From: Pirellulaceae bacterium
Lineage (GTDB): Bacteria > Planctomycetota > Planctomycetia > Pirellulales > Pirellulaceae
Direction: 5' to 3'
Assembly (NCBI GenBank): GCA_026004775.1
Contig: BPJU01000003.1
Coordinates: 346,041-410,040, forward strand
DNA length: 64,000 bases
Shown: positions 39,732 through 48,127 of the stretch, piece by piece
How positions within the stretch are numbered: the first letter of the stretch is position 1
Layout of the letters: each line of letters opens with the position of its first letter
Notes under the pieces: model-generated
The model's input: only the letters and a program-made list of their open reading frames with translations
What the model was told of the DNA's origin: nothing
Databases searched by the model: none
Position numbers and translations under genes: made by a program

Positions 39732-41273
39732 CTGCACTTTCTGACAAAAGCTAACACGTAATGTGCCAGATGATTTCCACTAAAACGTGGGTAGACTGGC
39801 GCAGGTTGCCAGCCCACTCGGCAAAACTGATCTTCACAAAAAACGGCTCTTCCGTAACCTTTGAGAAAAAGGTTCTTTCAAACTCAAAGTCACGGAAGAG
39901 CCAATATGCACGACGCACAAATTGCATGGAAGCCACCCGAGGAATGGGCCGAATGGGCCGCTTGGTTATCGGCTGCGTTACACGGACGTCACCGATGGAG
40001 ACTCCCCGTTGTCTTAGTCGGTATGTTGTTCGCTCACGGACGTCGTACGGTTTCCTCCTGGCTTCGGGCCGCAGGCGTCAGTGACGATTATCAGGATTAC
40101 TATTATTTTATAGCCAAAGTGGGACAGGAGGCCAAGCGGATTTTTAGCCACTTGGTGACACTGCTCTTAAAGACTCTGCCCCTGCCGGAGCGACTTGTGG
40201 TAGTCATTGATGACACCCCCACCAAGCGCTATGGACCGCGTGTGGAAGGAGCGTCGATCCACAGAAATCCTACGCCCGGTCCGGCCGACGAGCGTTTCCT
40301 GTACGGCCGCATTTGGGTGACCATTGCCTTGGTCATCCGGCACGCGTTGTGGGGCGCCATAGCCTTGCCGCTGTGTGCCCTGCTGTACGTCCGTAAGGAA
40401 GCCATGGCACGCCTTCCAGAGTGGCGTAATTGGCAATTCGCCACCAAACTACAATTGGCTGCTCAACTGCTGGGTTGGCTTGCGCCCATAATCCACGCTG
40501 CTGGCAAGAAGCTTTGGCTGGTGGTCGACGGCGGTTATGCGTCGCGGGAGCTTCTCGATGAGGCCCGAAAGCTTGACGTTACCGTCGTGGGGACGACTTA
40601 GAAAAGATGCCGCTCTTTGCAACCTGCCGCCGCCAGGGAACGCGCCCAAGCGGGGACGTCCACGCAAGTATGGTCCAAAGACCATCGACTTGGCCAAACG
40701 CGCTGCCCAACCCCGAGGTTGGCAGCAAGTCGATTGCCTACTCTATGGAAAACCAGCTACGAAAACCGTGAAGACTTTTGTCGCGACCTGGAAACCGGCG
40801 CGCGGACCGGTACGTGTCGTCATCGTGCGAGAGACGAACCGATGGATAGCTCTGTTCTGTACAGATATTCACGCTAAGGTGACCGATTATTCTTGAGGCC
40901 TATGCGGACCAAGCCACCGTGGAGCAAAACTTTCACGATCTGAAGGAAGTGTGGGGGGCTGGGCAACAGCAACTGCGCAATATTCGGGCGAACATAGGAG
41001 CCTACCATTTGAACCTGTGGAGCTATACCCTGCTGGAAATGTGGGCGTGGAACCGCCCGCACGAGAAACTTACCGACCGCAGTGCGTCCCCGTGGGACGA
41101 CCCAAATCGCCGACCGTCACATTCGGATCGTCGCAAAGCTTTGCAGCGCTACATCCTAGGCAACGAATTTTCGCGATTACTAGGTGCGCGGTGGGCATCG
41201 ACGAAAATCGGCGCCCTCCTACTTCGCCTGGCCGTCCTCGCAGCCTAATATTAGCTTTTGTCAGAAAGTGCAG
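39732..41273 (+). mobile_element. DDE insertion sequence, full length, transposase frameshifted
   Basis: The element is bounded by perfect 23-base inverted repeats starting CTGCACTTTCTGACAAAAGC at 39732 and ending at 41273. It carries one transposase gene with two frameshifts. No target duplication is evident, and the right flank is an IS630 fragment. Confidence 0.88.
39906..41248 (+). pseudogene. DDE transposase (IS4/IS701-like), two frameshifts
   Basis: Frame one runs from ATG 39906 to 40601 and has VVIDDTPTKRYG and WLVVDGGYASREL with the first two acidic residues. The frame then shifts near 40592 into a part with RGRPRKYGPKTIDLAKRA, which stops at 40896. It shifts again near 40888 into AYADQATVEQNFHDLKEVWG with the final glutamate. 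All three DDE residues are present, but no single product covers them. Family placement between IS4 and IS701 is not settled. Confidence 0.82.
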
Positions 41274-41538
41274 CAGCAAGCAGACCCAACAGTTCTTACG
41301 GCAGCTGCGCGGGCGTGTCCGATTACACTTCTTGCCACCTTACTGTCCGGACGAGAATCGCATCGAGCGCGTATGGCGTGACCTGCATGATAATGTGACG
41401 CGTAACCACCAATGCCGCAGCATGGATGAATTAGTAGGTAACGTGCTTCGTTATCTTGAGGACCGTAACTCGCGTGGCTGCCAAGGGTTGACTCGTATCG
41501 CCGCCTAAACGTGGACATGATGCCAAATTGTGCAAAGC
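41274..41538 (+). mobile_element. IS630-type transposase fragment (C-terminal end), copy A
   Basis: The frame SKQTQQFLRQLRGRVRLHF then PPYCPDENRIERVWRDLHD encodes the C-terminal glutamate region of an IS630/Tc1-type transposase and ends at TAA near 41506. The element end follows with TTGTGCAAAGCT. The first part of the gene is missing, cut by the DDE insertion sequence. Confidence 0.8.
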
Positions 41539-41544
41539 TATTTA

Positions 41545-41957
41545 GAAATCCGCTTGGCCTCCTGTCCCACTTTGGCTATAAAATAATAGTAATCCTGATA
41601 ATCGTCACTGACGCCTGCGGCCCGAAGCCAGGACGAAACCGTACGACGTCCGTGAGCGAACAACATACCGACTAAGACAACGGGGAGTCTCCATCGGTGA
41701 CGTCCGTGTAAAGCAGCCGATAGCCAAGCTGCCCATTCCCCCCATTCCTCGGGTGACTTCCATGCAATTTGTGCGTCGTGAATATTGGCTTTTCCGTGAC
41801 TTTGAGTTTGGAAGAAACTTTTTCTCAAAGGTTACGGAAGAGCCGTTTTTTGTGAAGATCAATTTTGCCGAGTGGGCTGGCAACCTGCGCCCGTCTACCC
41901 ACCTTGCAGTGGAAATCTTCTGGCACAATACGTGTTAGCTTTTGTCAGAAAGTGCAG
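41545..41957 (-). mobile_element. DDE insertion sequence, inverted 5' fragment
   Basis: The same terminal repeat occurs at 41935-41957 in reverse, and the minus strand encodes the first 70 or so transposase residues (HDAQIAWKSPEEWGEWAAWL). Similarity ends near 41545 in EAKRI. It is a second, truncated copy in opposite orientation to 39732-41273. Confidence 0.82.
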
Positions 41958-41960
41958 GCC

Positions 41961-42209
41961 AACGACACGACGAGTGCTGGGACGCTTTCGGCGTTCTTGC
42001 AGGACCTTCCGAACTCGCGCCTCATGGTGGGCATGGGCTACCGCGGCGAGAATGAGGAAAATGGCGATATTGCTTGGACAATCCTGGACGATCCCTTCAC
42101 TGAAGTCGTTAGCATTCACGAGGGGTTTTTGGCCTTCCTGGCGGCGTCATCGTCTCAAGGTCTTCTGGAGGGCCGGGAGGCTCAAACATTACGCAGAATG
42201 ACTCGGTAG
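41961..42209 (+). pseudogene. cassette gene remnant, 5' end lost to the insertion sequence
   Basis: After the terminal repeat one frame reads TTSAGTLSAFLQDLPNSRLM and continues for about 80 protein-like residues to a stop at 42209. A normal start is missing because the insertion sequence fragment abuts it. No family was recognised. Confidence 0.45.
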
Positions 42210-42237
42210 CAGTTGACCTGAAGAAGGAATGACGGTG

Positions 42238-42345
42238 GCCTTACCAGTCGCTCCCCCGACCGGGAACAGTCCGGCGACTTCAGCCTGTCTTGTAGTCAAC
42301 GTCGTTTCCGCCGGCCTGGTGGGATGGCCCAACGCTTCGGTGGAC
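42238..42345 (+). other. degenerate attC-like site
   Basis: GCCTTACCAGTCGCTCCCCC followed by GACCGGGAACAG matches the left arm of sites 3 and 46187-46296. The right arm GCCGGCCTGG is partly decayed and no clean GTTRRRY remains. Confidence 0.5.
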
Positions 42346-43002
42346 GCAAAAGGACCTGAAAGGGTCTGACCCGGTACTGAGAATAAAACGACAGGCCGCG
42401 GGGCAGGTTCGCCACGAAACCGCGGTGTCCCGCAGGTGGCTTTCGAGGGGGACTTTGAGCCGTTGATGTTCAATGGAGCTGCCCGGGTGGTATCAAGCTC
42501 ATCGGTCGTACTTCGCCCGCCCTGCGATGTGGGGCGTTCGGCGGGCGCCTGCTGGTTCGCTCGCGCGAAGCGCGTCCCGAACCAGCGGCTGCACCGGACG
42601 GCCGCTCCCTGGCCGGCAGTGCGCCGCCCGGCGGTTAGTGACACCTGTTGTGTTTAAGTTGTCCACCGCGGGGTGGGGTTTGCCGGGAACTGGACGATAG
42701 CTGGCGGCAGGGCGGAGGGGTGACCGGTGCATGGCGGCTGAGGGGCTGCTTGCAAGGCGGGGGTTAGGTATGGGGCCTGCGAGGCCTTGGCGGGGCGAGC
42801 TGCCGGCCCCGTTTTTGCGAACATTTGTTGAACTTCCTTAATCCCGTGGGCAAAATAACTAATAGTAAGGAGGTTCTAGGCAGCGGGGGGCACTAACCCG
42901 GCGATGCCTTGGAGCGAGCGCGGGGATTCGGCGTGCCGAGTGTTTTTTCGATATCCGCCGTTCCCGATTATTCCACGGTCATCGGTCCAGGGCCACTCGC
43001 CG
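42346..43002. other. cassette-array stretch with no clear gene
   Basis: It contains an inverted pair around GGTTCGCTCGCGCGAAGCG near 42560 and GGCGGTTAGTGAC near 42632, which could be an attC end. No protein-like frame was found. A G/C-rich run near 42720-42800 is unexplained. Confidence 0.4.
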
Positions 43003-43247
43003 GGTGATCTTTGTTTTGAGGCTTTTACTGTGCTTCGCAAAAAGACTATCCGAATTGCGCTGTTCGCTTTGGGGGGCTGCTCGCCATTGCGCTCGGCGTC
43101 GCAACCGTTTTCGCATGGACTAGTTCGCCTTCGGACGCGATGGATGCCGCAAAAGCCGCTGCCGTTGGACGTGGTTTCAAAAAGGACGAACTGCAGCTTC
43201 GCAACTTCAAGCTCGCCGAGTATTTCGGAGGAGTGCTTAGAGAGTGA
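43003..43247 (+). pseudogene. cassette gene: small membrane protein broken by a frameshift
   Basis: One frame gives LRKKTIRIALFALGG, then at the six-G run near 43071-43077 the reading must shift to continue LLAIALGVATVFAWTS and end in LKLAEYFGGVLRE-like sequence before TGA at 43245. Together they form one transmembrane protein of about 80 residues. A sequencing error in the G run is possible. Confidence 0.45.
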
Positions 43248-43279
43248 GCATATGTCGAGTGTTTGCTGAAATCAACATC

Positions 43280-43323
43280 GCTCGCACCGGCTGGTTCCCA
43301 ACGGGTTAGCTTTGTCGTTCGGT
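43280..43323 (+). other. attC-like right half
   Basis: CACCGGCTGGTTCCCAACGG followed by GTTAGCTTTGTCGTTCGGT matches the right arm and end of site 3. The left arm is not recognisable. Confidence 0.5.
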
Positions 43324-43404
43324 GAGTGGGATGTATGCCTGAGCGTAGTACTATGGCGCATGGGGTATTGCGGACGTGGGAAGAAGATGACAGGAGGTGA
43401 ATCT

Positions 43405-43692
43405 ATGCCAAGGCCGATAGAAGTCAAGCCGCTTGAAAACTATCGGATTTGGGTCAAGTATTCAGATGGTGTTGAAGGCGTGGTCGATTTGTCTGATCTT
43501 GTCGGCAAGGGGGTCTTTGCCATCTGGAACGATTATCGAGAATTCCAAAAAGTCCACATCGGGCCCAGCGGTGAGATTGCCTGGAGTGAAGAAATCGATC
43601 TGTGTCCGGATGCCATTTACCTCAAGATAACAGGGAAGAAGCCCGAAGACCTCTTTCCCAAGCTGCGTGAGTTGGTGGTTCACGATGCCTGA
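43405..43692 (+). CDS. cassette gene: DUF2442 protein
   Basis: The 95-residue product starts MPRPIEVKPLENYRIWVKYS with DGVEGVVDLSDLVGKGVF, the DUF2442 pattern. AGGAGGTGA lies directly upstream, an optimal ribosome binding site. It overlaps the next gene by eight bases. DUF2442 is often encoded beside DUF4160 and the pair has been proposed as toxin-antitoxin-like. That role is inference here. Confidence 0.8.
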   Translation: MPRPIEVKPLENYRIWVKYSDGVEGVVDLSDLVGKGVFAIWNDYREFQKVHIGPSGEIAWSEEIDLCPDAIYLKITGKKPEDLFPKLRELVVHDA

Positions 43693-43945
43693 AATTTGCC
43701 GTTTCTTTGGCATTGTCATCAAGATGTATTTTGGTGACCATCCGCCGCCTCACTTCCACGCAGAGTATGGAGAGCACCAAGCCGTCATTGATATTCGCAC
43801 GTTGGTCGTCATTGGAGGGCACCTTCCCCCTCGTGCGTTGGGTTTGGTGGTTGAATGGGCTTCCCAACATCAAGCGAACCTTTTGCAGCTGTGGGAGCGT
43901 GCAGCGAACCATCAGCCTCTGTTCAAATTGCCGCCGCTCGCCTAA
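43685..43945 (+). CDS. cassette gene: DUF4160 protein
   Basis: The 86-residue product starts MPEICRFFGIVIKMYFGDH and continues PPPHFHAEYGEHQAVI, the DUF4160 signature with its HxHFHA-type histidines. ATG at 43685 lies within the end of the DUF2442 gene (overlap ATGCCTGA), so the two are translationally coupled. The cassette is closed by an attC-like site. Confidence 0.82.
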   Translation: MPEICRFFGIVIKMYFGDHPPPHFHAEYGEHQAVIDIRTLVVIGGHLPPRALGLVVEWASQHQANLLQLWERAANHQPLFKLPPLA

Positions 43946-44009
43946 CACCCGCTGCAGCTTCCCCGTCTCCGCTGGCGCTTCGGCGCGCGGCTGGGCTTTT
44001 TCGTTAGGT
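43940..44009 (+). other. attC-like site 5
   Basis: It starts with GCCTAAC overlapping the stop of the DUF4160 gene and ends with GTTAGGT, 70 bases apart. Inner arms GCTGGCGC and GCGCGCGG pair imperfectly. Confidence 0.7.
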
Positions 44010-44147
44010 GGCTTAGCTAGAGACAGAGGCATGTATCATCATATCATACCAATACGAGGGCAAGCCAGATGTATGAGCCAAATGGGCATGTGGTATGATG
44101 GAGGAACCCAAGATTCAAGATGCTCAGTATGATGCTCAGTATTCAAG

Positions 44148-44360
44148 ATGCTCAGTGAGATCTGGGACATCGAAACCATTGCATCAGGTCGAGGTGTATA
44201 CATCCGACGCTACCTGGAGCGAACTTACGGCCGAGGTCGTTGGCAGAGAACGAAAGGCACTACTACTGTGGAACTTCCAGACGGCACAATCTGCGAAGCT
44301 GAGATACACTGGTATGAAGCGCACGGCGAGGGCCGAACGATTTCAAGATCAAACGGGTGA
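44148..44360 (+). CDS. cassette gene: small hypothetical protein (RRYLERTYGRGRW type)
   Basis: The 70-residue product MLSEIWDIETIASGRGVYIR then YLERTYGRGRW and EAEIHWYEAHG resembles small proteins common in cyanobacteria and Chloroflexota that are found next to a VICINN-type protein. The start region has a partial 28-base tandem duplication (GATGCTCAGT three times between 44119 and 44156). The final residues (TISRSNG) diverge from the usual end. Function unknown. Confidence 0.6.
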   Translation: MLSEIWDIETIASGRGVYIRRYLERTYGRGRWQRTKGTTTVELPDGTICEAEIHWYEAHGEGRTISRSNG

Positions 44361-44376
44361 TACGATAAGTGAATTT

Positions 44377-44601
44377 GTGATCTGCATCAATAATGGGAGC
44401 AATCCGGCAAGCCTGATTGCAGGTAAAGTTTATCGGAGGCTGCCGGACCCAGAAGCAGAGACGCGTGGTATGATTCGTGTGATGGATGAGGATCTATCTG
44501 AGTATGATGGGTATCTCTATCCGGCATCTATGTTTGTGTCTGTGGAACCGCCTGAAGAGGCCAAGCAAGCGTTGAGGGCGCTGGAGGAAGGAGCCACCTA
44601 A
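44377..44601 (+). CDS. cassette gene: small hypothetical protein (VICINN type)
   Basis: The product VICINNGSNPASLIAGKVYR through YDGYLYPASMFVSVEPPEEA is about 74 residues. Relatives start with an M-x-E/R-F motif just before VICINN, but here that codon is ATA at 44365. Either GTG at 44377 or the rare ATA is used. It is the usual neighbour of the 44148 gene family. Function unknown. Confidence 0.55.
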   Translation: MICINNGSNPASLIAGKVYRRLPDPEAETRGMIRVMDEDLSEYDGYLYPASMFVSVEPPEEAKQALRALEEGAT

Positions 44602-44658
44602 CCCTCACGGCAGCCGACGCCTCGCTTCGCTCGGCGCGGCTGAGCTAGACCGTTCAAC
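44597..44658 (+). other. attC-like site 6
   Basis: It starts with ACCTAAC and ends near CGTTCAAC. The arms CAGCCGACGCCTCGC and GCTCGGCGCGGCTG pair with bulged bases. The right core deviates from GTTRRRY. Confidence 0.58.
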
Positions 44659-44792
44659 CAGCCGCGCAGCAGCCGGACGAACGGGGTCCGCGGGCCTTGG
44701 CCGCTTGTCCGGCCGTCCGGAAAGCAATTTTCTCCGGCCCGCCGCTCTGCCGCGGGCCCCGTTCGGCGTACGAGAGGAAAGGACTCACGAGC

Positions 44793-45224
44793 ATGCTGAT
44801 CCGAGCCTATGGCCTTTTCTGGAACCCTGACACTGTGGACTGGGGAAGCAAGGGCGCCGGCAACAAGGGCAAGCTCCTAGGCAAGGTCCGCCGCAGCGGG
44901 AGGACCTACACCATCGACTTCTGGGAGGCTCAGGGCGTCTACGTGCTGCATGCGGACTTCAAGGCCGTGTATGTCGCAAAGGCCGATTCCAAACGCCTGG
45001 GGCCCCGGCTGCGCGATCACCTGACCGATCGCTTTACCAGGCGGTGGGACATGTTTTCATGGTTCGCGCTGTCAACGATCGTTACGGGCGAACAGCGGGT
45101 ACGCGATCCTGGCGCAAGGCAGGTTCCACCGAAGACCATCACCGACACTCTCGAGGCGCTGGCGATCCTCATCACGGACCCCGCGTTGAATCGAAAGCGG
45201 GAGACTCTTTCTGCGGCTCTAAAG
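44793..45224 (+). pseudogene. cassette gene: GIY-YIG-like protein, 3' end cut by an IS630 fragment
   Basis: The product MLIRAYGLFWNPDTVDW continues to GVYVL (48-52) and VYVAKADSKRLGPRLRDHL (59-77), which fits a GIY-YIG nuclease fold with YVAKA in place of YIGKA. The reading runs into the IS630 fragment after ETLSAALKS at about 45224, so the natural C-terminus is lost. GAGAGGAAAGG lies upstream. Nuclease activity is not certain because the second motif is altered. Confidence 0.6.
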
Positions 45225-45717
45225 AGCTTTGCACAATTTGGCATCATGTCCACGTTTAGGCGGCGATACGAGTCAACCCTTGGGAGCCACGCGAGTTACG
45301 GTCCTCAAGATAACGAAGCACGTTACCTACTAATTCATCCATGCTGCGGCATTGGTGGTTACGCGTCACATTATCATGCAGGTCACGCCATACGCGCTCG
45401 ATGCGATTCTCGTCCGGACAGTAAGGTGGCAAGAAGTGTAATCGGACACGCCCGCGCAGCTGCCGTACGAACTGTTGGGTCTGCTTGCTCTTATGGATTT
45501 TAAAATTGTCCAGTATCAAATGGATCCGTTTGGCTTTCGGGAACAACTCCAGTAACTTCCGAACCAGGAAGAGGAACAAGCCACTGTTCTTGTGCGTCCC
45601 ACCGGTCCAAATCAACTTCTGTGTCCGAGCATCTAAAGGAAGCCGAGCAAGTGGAAAGCCCGCATCCAATTTAGGTCGATAAAATCCCAAGGAATATTTT
45701 TGTGCCATGTAAACCTC
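45225..45717 (-). mobile_element. IS630-type transposase fragment, copy B
   Basis: The minus strand encodes about 150 C-terminal residues, with LILDNFKIHKSKQTQQF and PPYCPDENRIERVWRDL carrying the second aspartate and the glutamate. The part with the first aspartate is missing. Its end sequence AGCTTTGCACAATTTGGCAT is the reverse complement of that in copy A at 41274-41538. Confidence 0.82.
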
Positions 45718-45735
45718 TGGGCTGGAGCAACCATA

Positions 45736-45929
45736 GTGCAGGGAATTCAGTTTGTGGTCAACGAGCGGGGTGAAAAGACTGCCGTCGTGATCGATTTGCG
45801 CAAGAACGCATAACTCTGGGAGGACTTCTACGACCGGGCGCTGGCAGACAGCCGCACCGATGAGCCGCGAGAATCTTTGGAGTCGGTCAAAGAGCGACTG
45901 GAGCGTGGCAAGCGACGAGCCGGGAAATG
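45736..45929 (+). pseudogene. antitoxin remnant (Phd/RelB-like) with an in-frame stop
   Basis: From GTG 45736 the frame reads MQGIQFVVNERGEKTAVVID and stops at TAA after LRKNA. Past the stop it continues in frame as LWEDFYDRALADSRTDEPRE and ends LERGKRRAGK. The layout matches antitoxins of the RelE/ParE type. It directly precedes a RelE-like remnant. Confidence 0.55.
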
Positions 45930-46184
45930 AATATCAAATCGTTTTCGCACGATCGGCTCGACGCGAGCTGCAGGCTTTACCGCGTTCAGTGGCTTTGCGC
46001 ATATTGCGGTGTATCGAATCGCTCGCCGTGACTCCACGTCCGCGCGGCTGCCGCAAACTGGTAGGGGCGACGAATCTGGGGCGAATGGGAATTAGCGATT
46101 AGCGTGTGATCTATGGTATTGATGACGCCCAACGAATCACTGACATCGTGGTGATTCGCCATCGTAGGGACGCATATCGGTGAT
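45917..46184 (+). pseudogene. RelE/ParE-like toxin remnant with an in-frame stop
   Basis: The frame EYQIVFARSARRELQALPRS continues IESLAVTPRPRGCRKLVG and NLGRMGISD, then meets TAG where relatives have DYRVIYGID. It resumes RVIYGIDDAQRITDIVVIRH. The expected tyrosine codon is now a stop, so the toxin is probably dead. With the upstream antitoxin remnant it forms a decayed pair inside one cassette. Confidence 0.6.
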
Positions 46185-46186
46185 TG

Positions 46187-46296
46187 GCCTAACCAGTCGC
46201 TCCCCCGACCGGGAACATGCCGGCGAGTTCAGCGTGTGCTGAAATGATAATGGTTCGCGCCGGCCTGTTCCCGGCGGGTTAGCTCAGACGTTGGGT
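46187..46296 (+). other. attC-like site 7
   Basis: It starts with GCCTAAC and ends with GTTGGGT, with the CCGACCGGGAACA and TGTTCCCGGCGGG arms of site 3. The next cassette (ATPase copy 2) begins at its last core. Confidence 0.74.
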
Positions 46297-47684
46297 GGCA
46301 TTGCCGTGACCAATCCATGTCAGAACGCCGGATCAAACAAGGAAAAACGTCTCGCCCCTCGCGCTTGTCCGAGTGGTTGACCGCAACTCGCCAACGCTTC
46401 TTCGTTGGCCGTCGCGCCGAATTGGAGTTGTTCCGTCGGGCGTTGTCGGCCAGGAACTTATCCTTTGCGGTGCTCCATCTTTTCGGCCCCGGTGGTGTCG
46501 GCAAGACAACCTTGCTGCGCGAGTGCGCCCGCCTGGCTGCCGAACGCGGCCAGCCTGTTTACTGGCTGGATGGCCGCGACATCGATCCCTCTGCCCAGAG
46601 TTTTCGCCTTGCCCTCGCCCATGCCATTGAGCCGGGATCTCCTCCCTTATCCCTGAATGCCCTGACCGATCTGCCACCCGCCGTGCTCATGCTGGATACC
46701 TATGAGCGATTGACAGCCCTGGATGACTGGCTGCGCGAGGCGTTCTTGCCGGCGTTGCCCGCGCATGTGCTGGTGGTCATTGCCGGTCGGCAGCCGCCGG
46801 CTGAACCCTGGCACACCGATCCCGTCTGGCGCGATCTTACCCGCATCATCTCTCTGCGCAACCTGCGCCCGGAAGAAAGCCGCCAACTTTTGACCACGCT
46901 GCATGTGCCCGCCATGCTTCAGGAGGCGGTTCTCAATGTCGCCTACGGCCATCCGCTGGCCCTGGTGTTGCTAGCCGACTGGCTGACGCTGGGCGCGACC
47001 AGGGCAGAGGAAGTCAGCCTCGAACACGCCCCCGACGTGGTCCACCTGCTGATGCAACGTTTCCTGCAAGACGTGCCCACTCCCCAACATCGTCAGGCCC
47101 TTGAAGTCTGCGCCCTGACCCGCGTGACGAGCGAAGCTCTGCTGGTTGAAGTGTTCGGTGAGGAAGCCGCGCCGGAACTCTTTGCCTGGCTACGGAGTCT
47201 CTCCTTCATCGACACCGGCCCCGAGGGTATCTTTCCCCACGATCTGGTGCGTGACGTGCTGGAAGCCGACCTGCGCTGGCGCAATCCAGACGCATACCGG
47301 GATCTTTTTCGCCGCGTGCGTCGTTACTACATGCGTCGCTTCTGGGACAGCAGTGGCCCGTCCCGCCAGCAGGTTTTTTCCGACATACTCTACCTGCAGC
47401 GCAACCAACCGCTCATGAAACCCTACTATGACTGGAAAGCCATGGGCGGCGTCTATCATGAGCCGGCCACACCGCTGAGCAAAGGTATCGAGCGGGTCAC
47501 AGAATGGCTGTGGCAGCAGGAGGTGTATGGACGGGCTGTATCTGCTTCCGGCGCAGAAAAAAACCGGTATTGAGTGATCATGTAAACGCCGCCTTCCGCG
47601 CGCAATCATGTTGCTTGGCGCCTAAAGATTGTCCGGTCGAAGTTTTTTGTGATAAGAAGCAAGAATACACAGAACACAAATGAT
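46290..47684 (+). repeat. duplicated ATPase cassette, copy 2
   Basis: This block is nearly identical to 38334-39731. Identity begins at GTTGGGTGGCATTG and runs past the stop codon to about 47684 with a few differences. Confidence 0.9.
46317..47573 (+). CDS. cassette gene: AAA/STAND-like ATPase, copy 2
   Basis: The 418-residue product differs from copy 1 visibly at C40R and D47N. At the last residues one extra A in an A-run changes the end from TGIE to NRY. Walker A (GPGGVGKTT, 57-65) and Walker B are intact. As in copy 1 the chain ends after a helical domain, without an obvious effector. It is the last recognisable cassette of the array. Confidence 0.72.
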   Translation: MSERRIKQGKTSRPSRLSEWLTATRQRFFVGRRAELELFRRALSARNLSFAVLHLFGPGGVGKTTLLRECARLAAERGQPVYWLDGRDIDPSAQSFRLALAHAIEPGSPPLSLNALTDLPPAVLMLDTYERLTALDDWLREAFLPALPAHVLVVIAGRQPPAEPWHTDPVWRDLTRIISLRNLRPEESRQLLTTLHVPAMLQEAVLNVAYGHPLALVLLADWLTLGATRAEEVSLEHAPDVVHLLMQRFLQDVPTPQHRQALEVCALTRVTSEALLVEVFGEEAAPELFAWLRSLSFIDTGPEGIFPHDLVRDVLEADLRWRNPDAYRDLFRRVRRYYMRRFWDSSGPSRQQVFSDILYLQRNQPLMKPYYDWKAMGGVYHEPATPLSKGIERVTEWLWQQEVYGRAVSASGAEKNRY

Positions 47685-48127
47685 ACGGATCACACGGATA
47701 AAAACGGATCAGGCCTGACGCTGTGCCCAAGGGACGAGCTTTCGTTATGACAGGGATTGCGGACCTCTATTTTTGCCTGCGGCAGAGTGATCCGTTTCGA
47801 AACTTCGAACGACTGTAAACCCCGGCTTTTATCCACGATCGACATCCATGCGAATCCGTTCTATCCGCTGAATCGGTGTTCTATTGATCTGCACCTTGGC
47901 GCGCCAGAAATTCCGGCATCCTGTGCTGTCTGTTCTCTTTAACTCTCAAAATAATCCCCCGCGTCTCCACTCCAAAAGAAGTGCCATTCCCTTCCACTTC
48001 AGCACAAATTTGGCAGGTTTTCGTCTGGCGATTCAGCAAAATTCGGTCTTATCATAGGTAGTGCCGGGGAGAAATCGATGGAAGTAAAAACCGTATCACT
48101 AACAGGAGTTAAATGGGGAGATCGAAA
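47685..48127. other. gap between the last cassette and the foreign operon
   Basis: No gene is recognised. The sequence is less GC-rich than its surroundings. The ribosome binding site of the methyltransferase lies at its right end. Confidence 0.45.
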
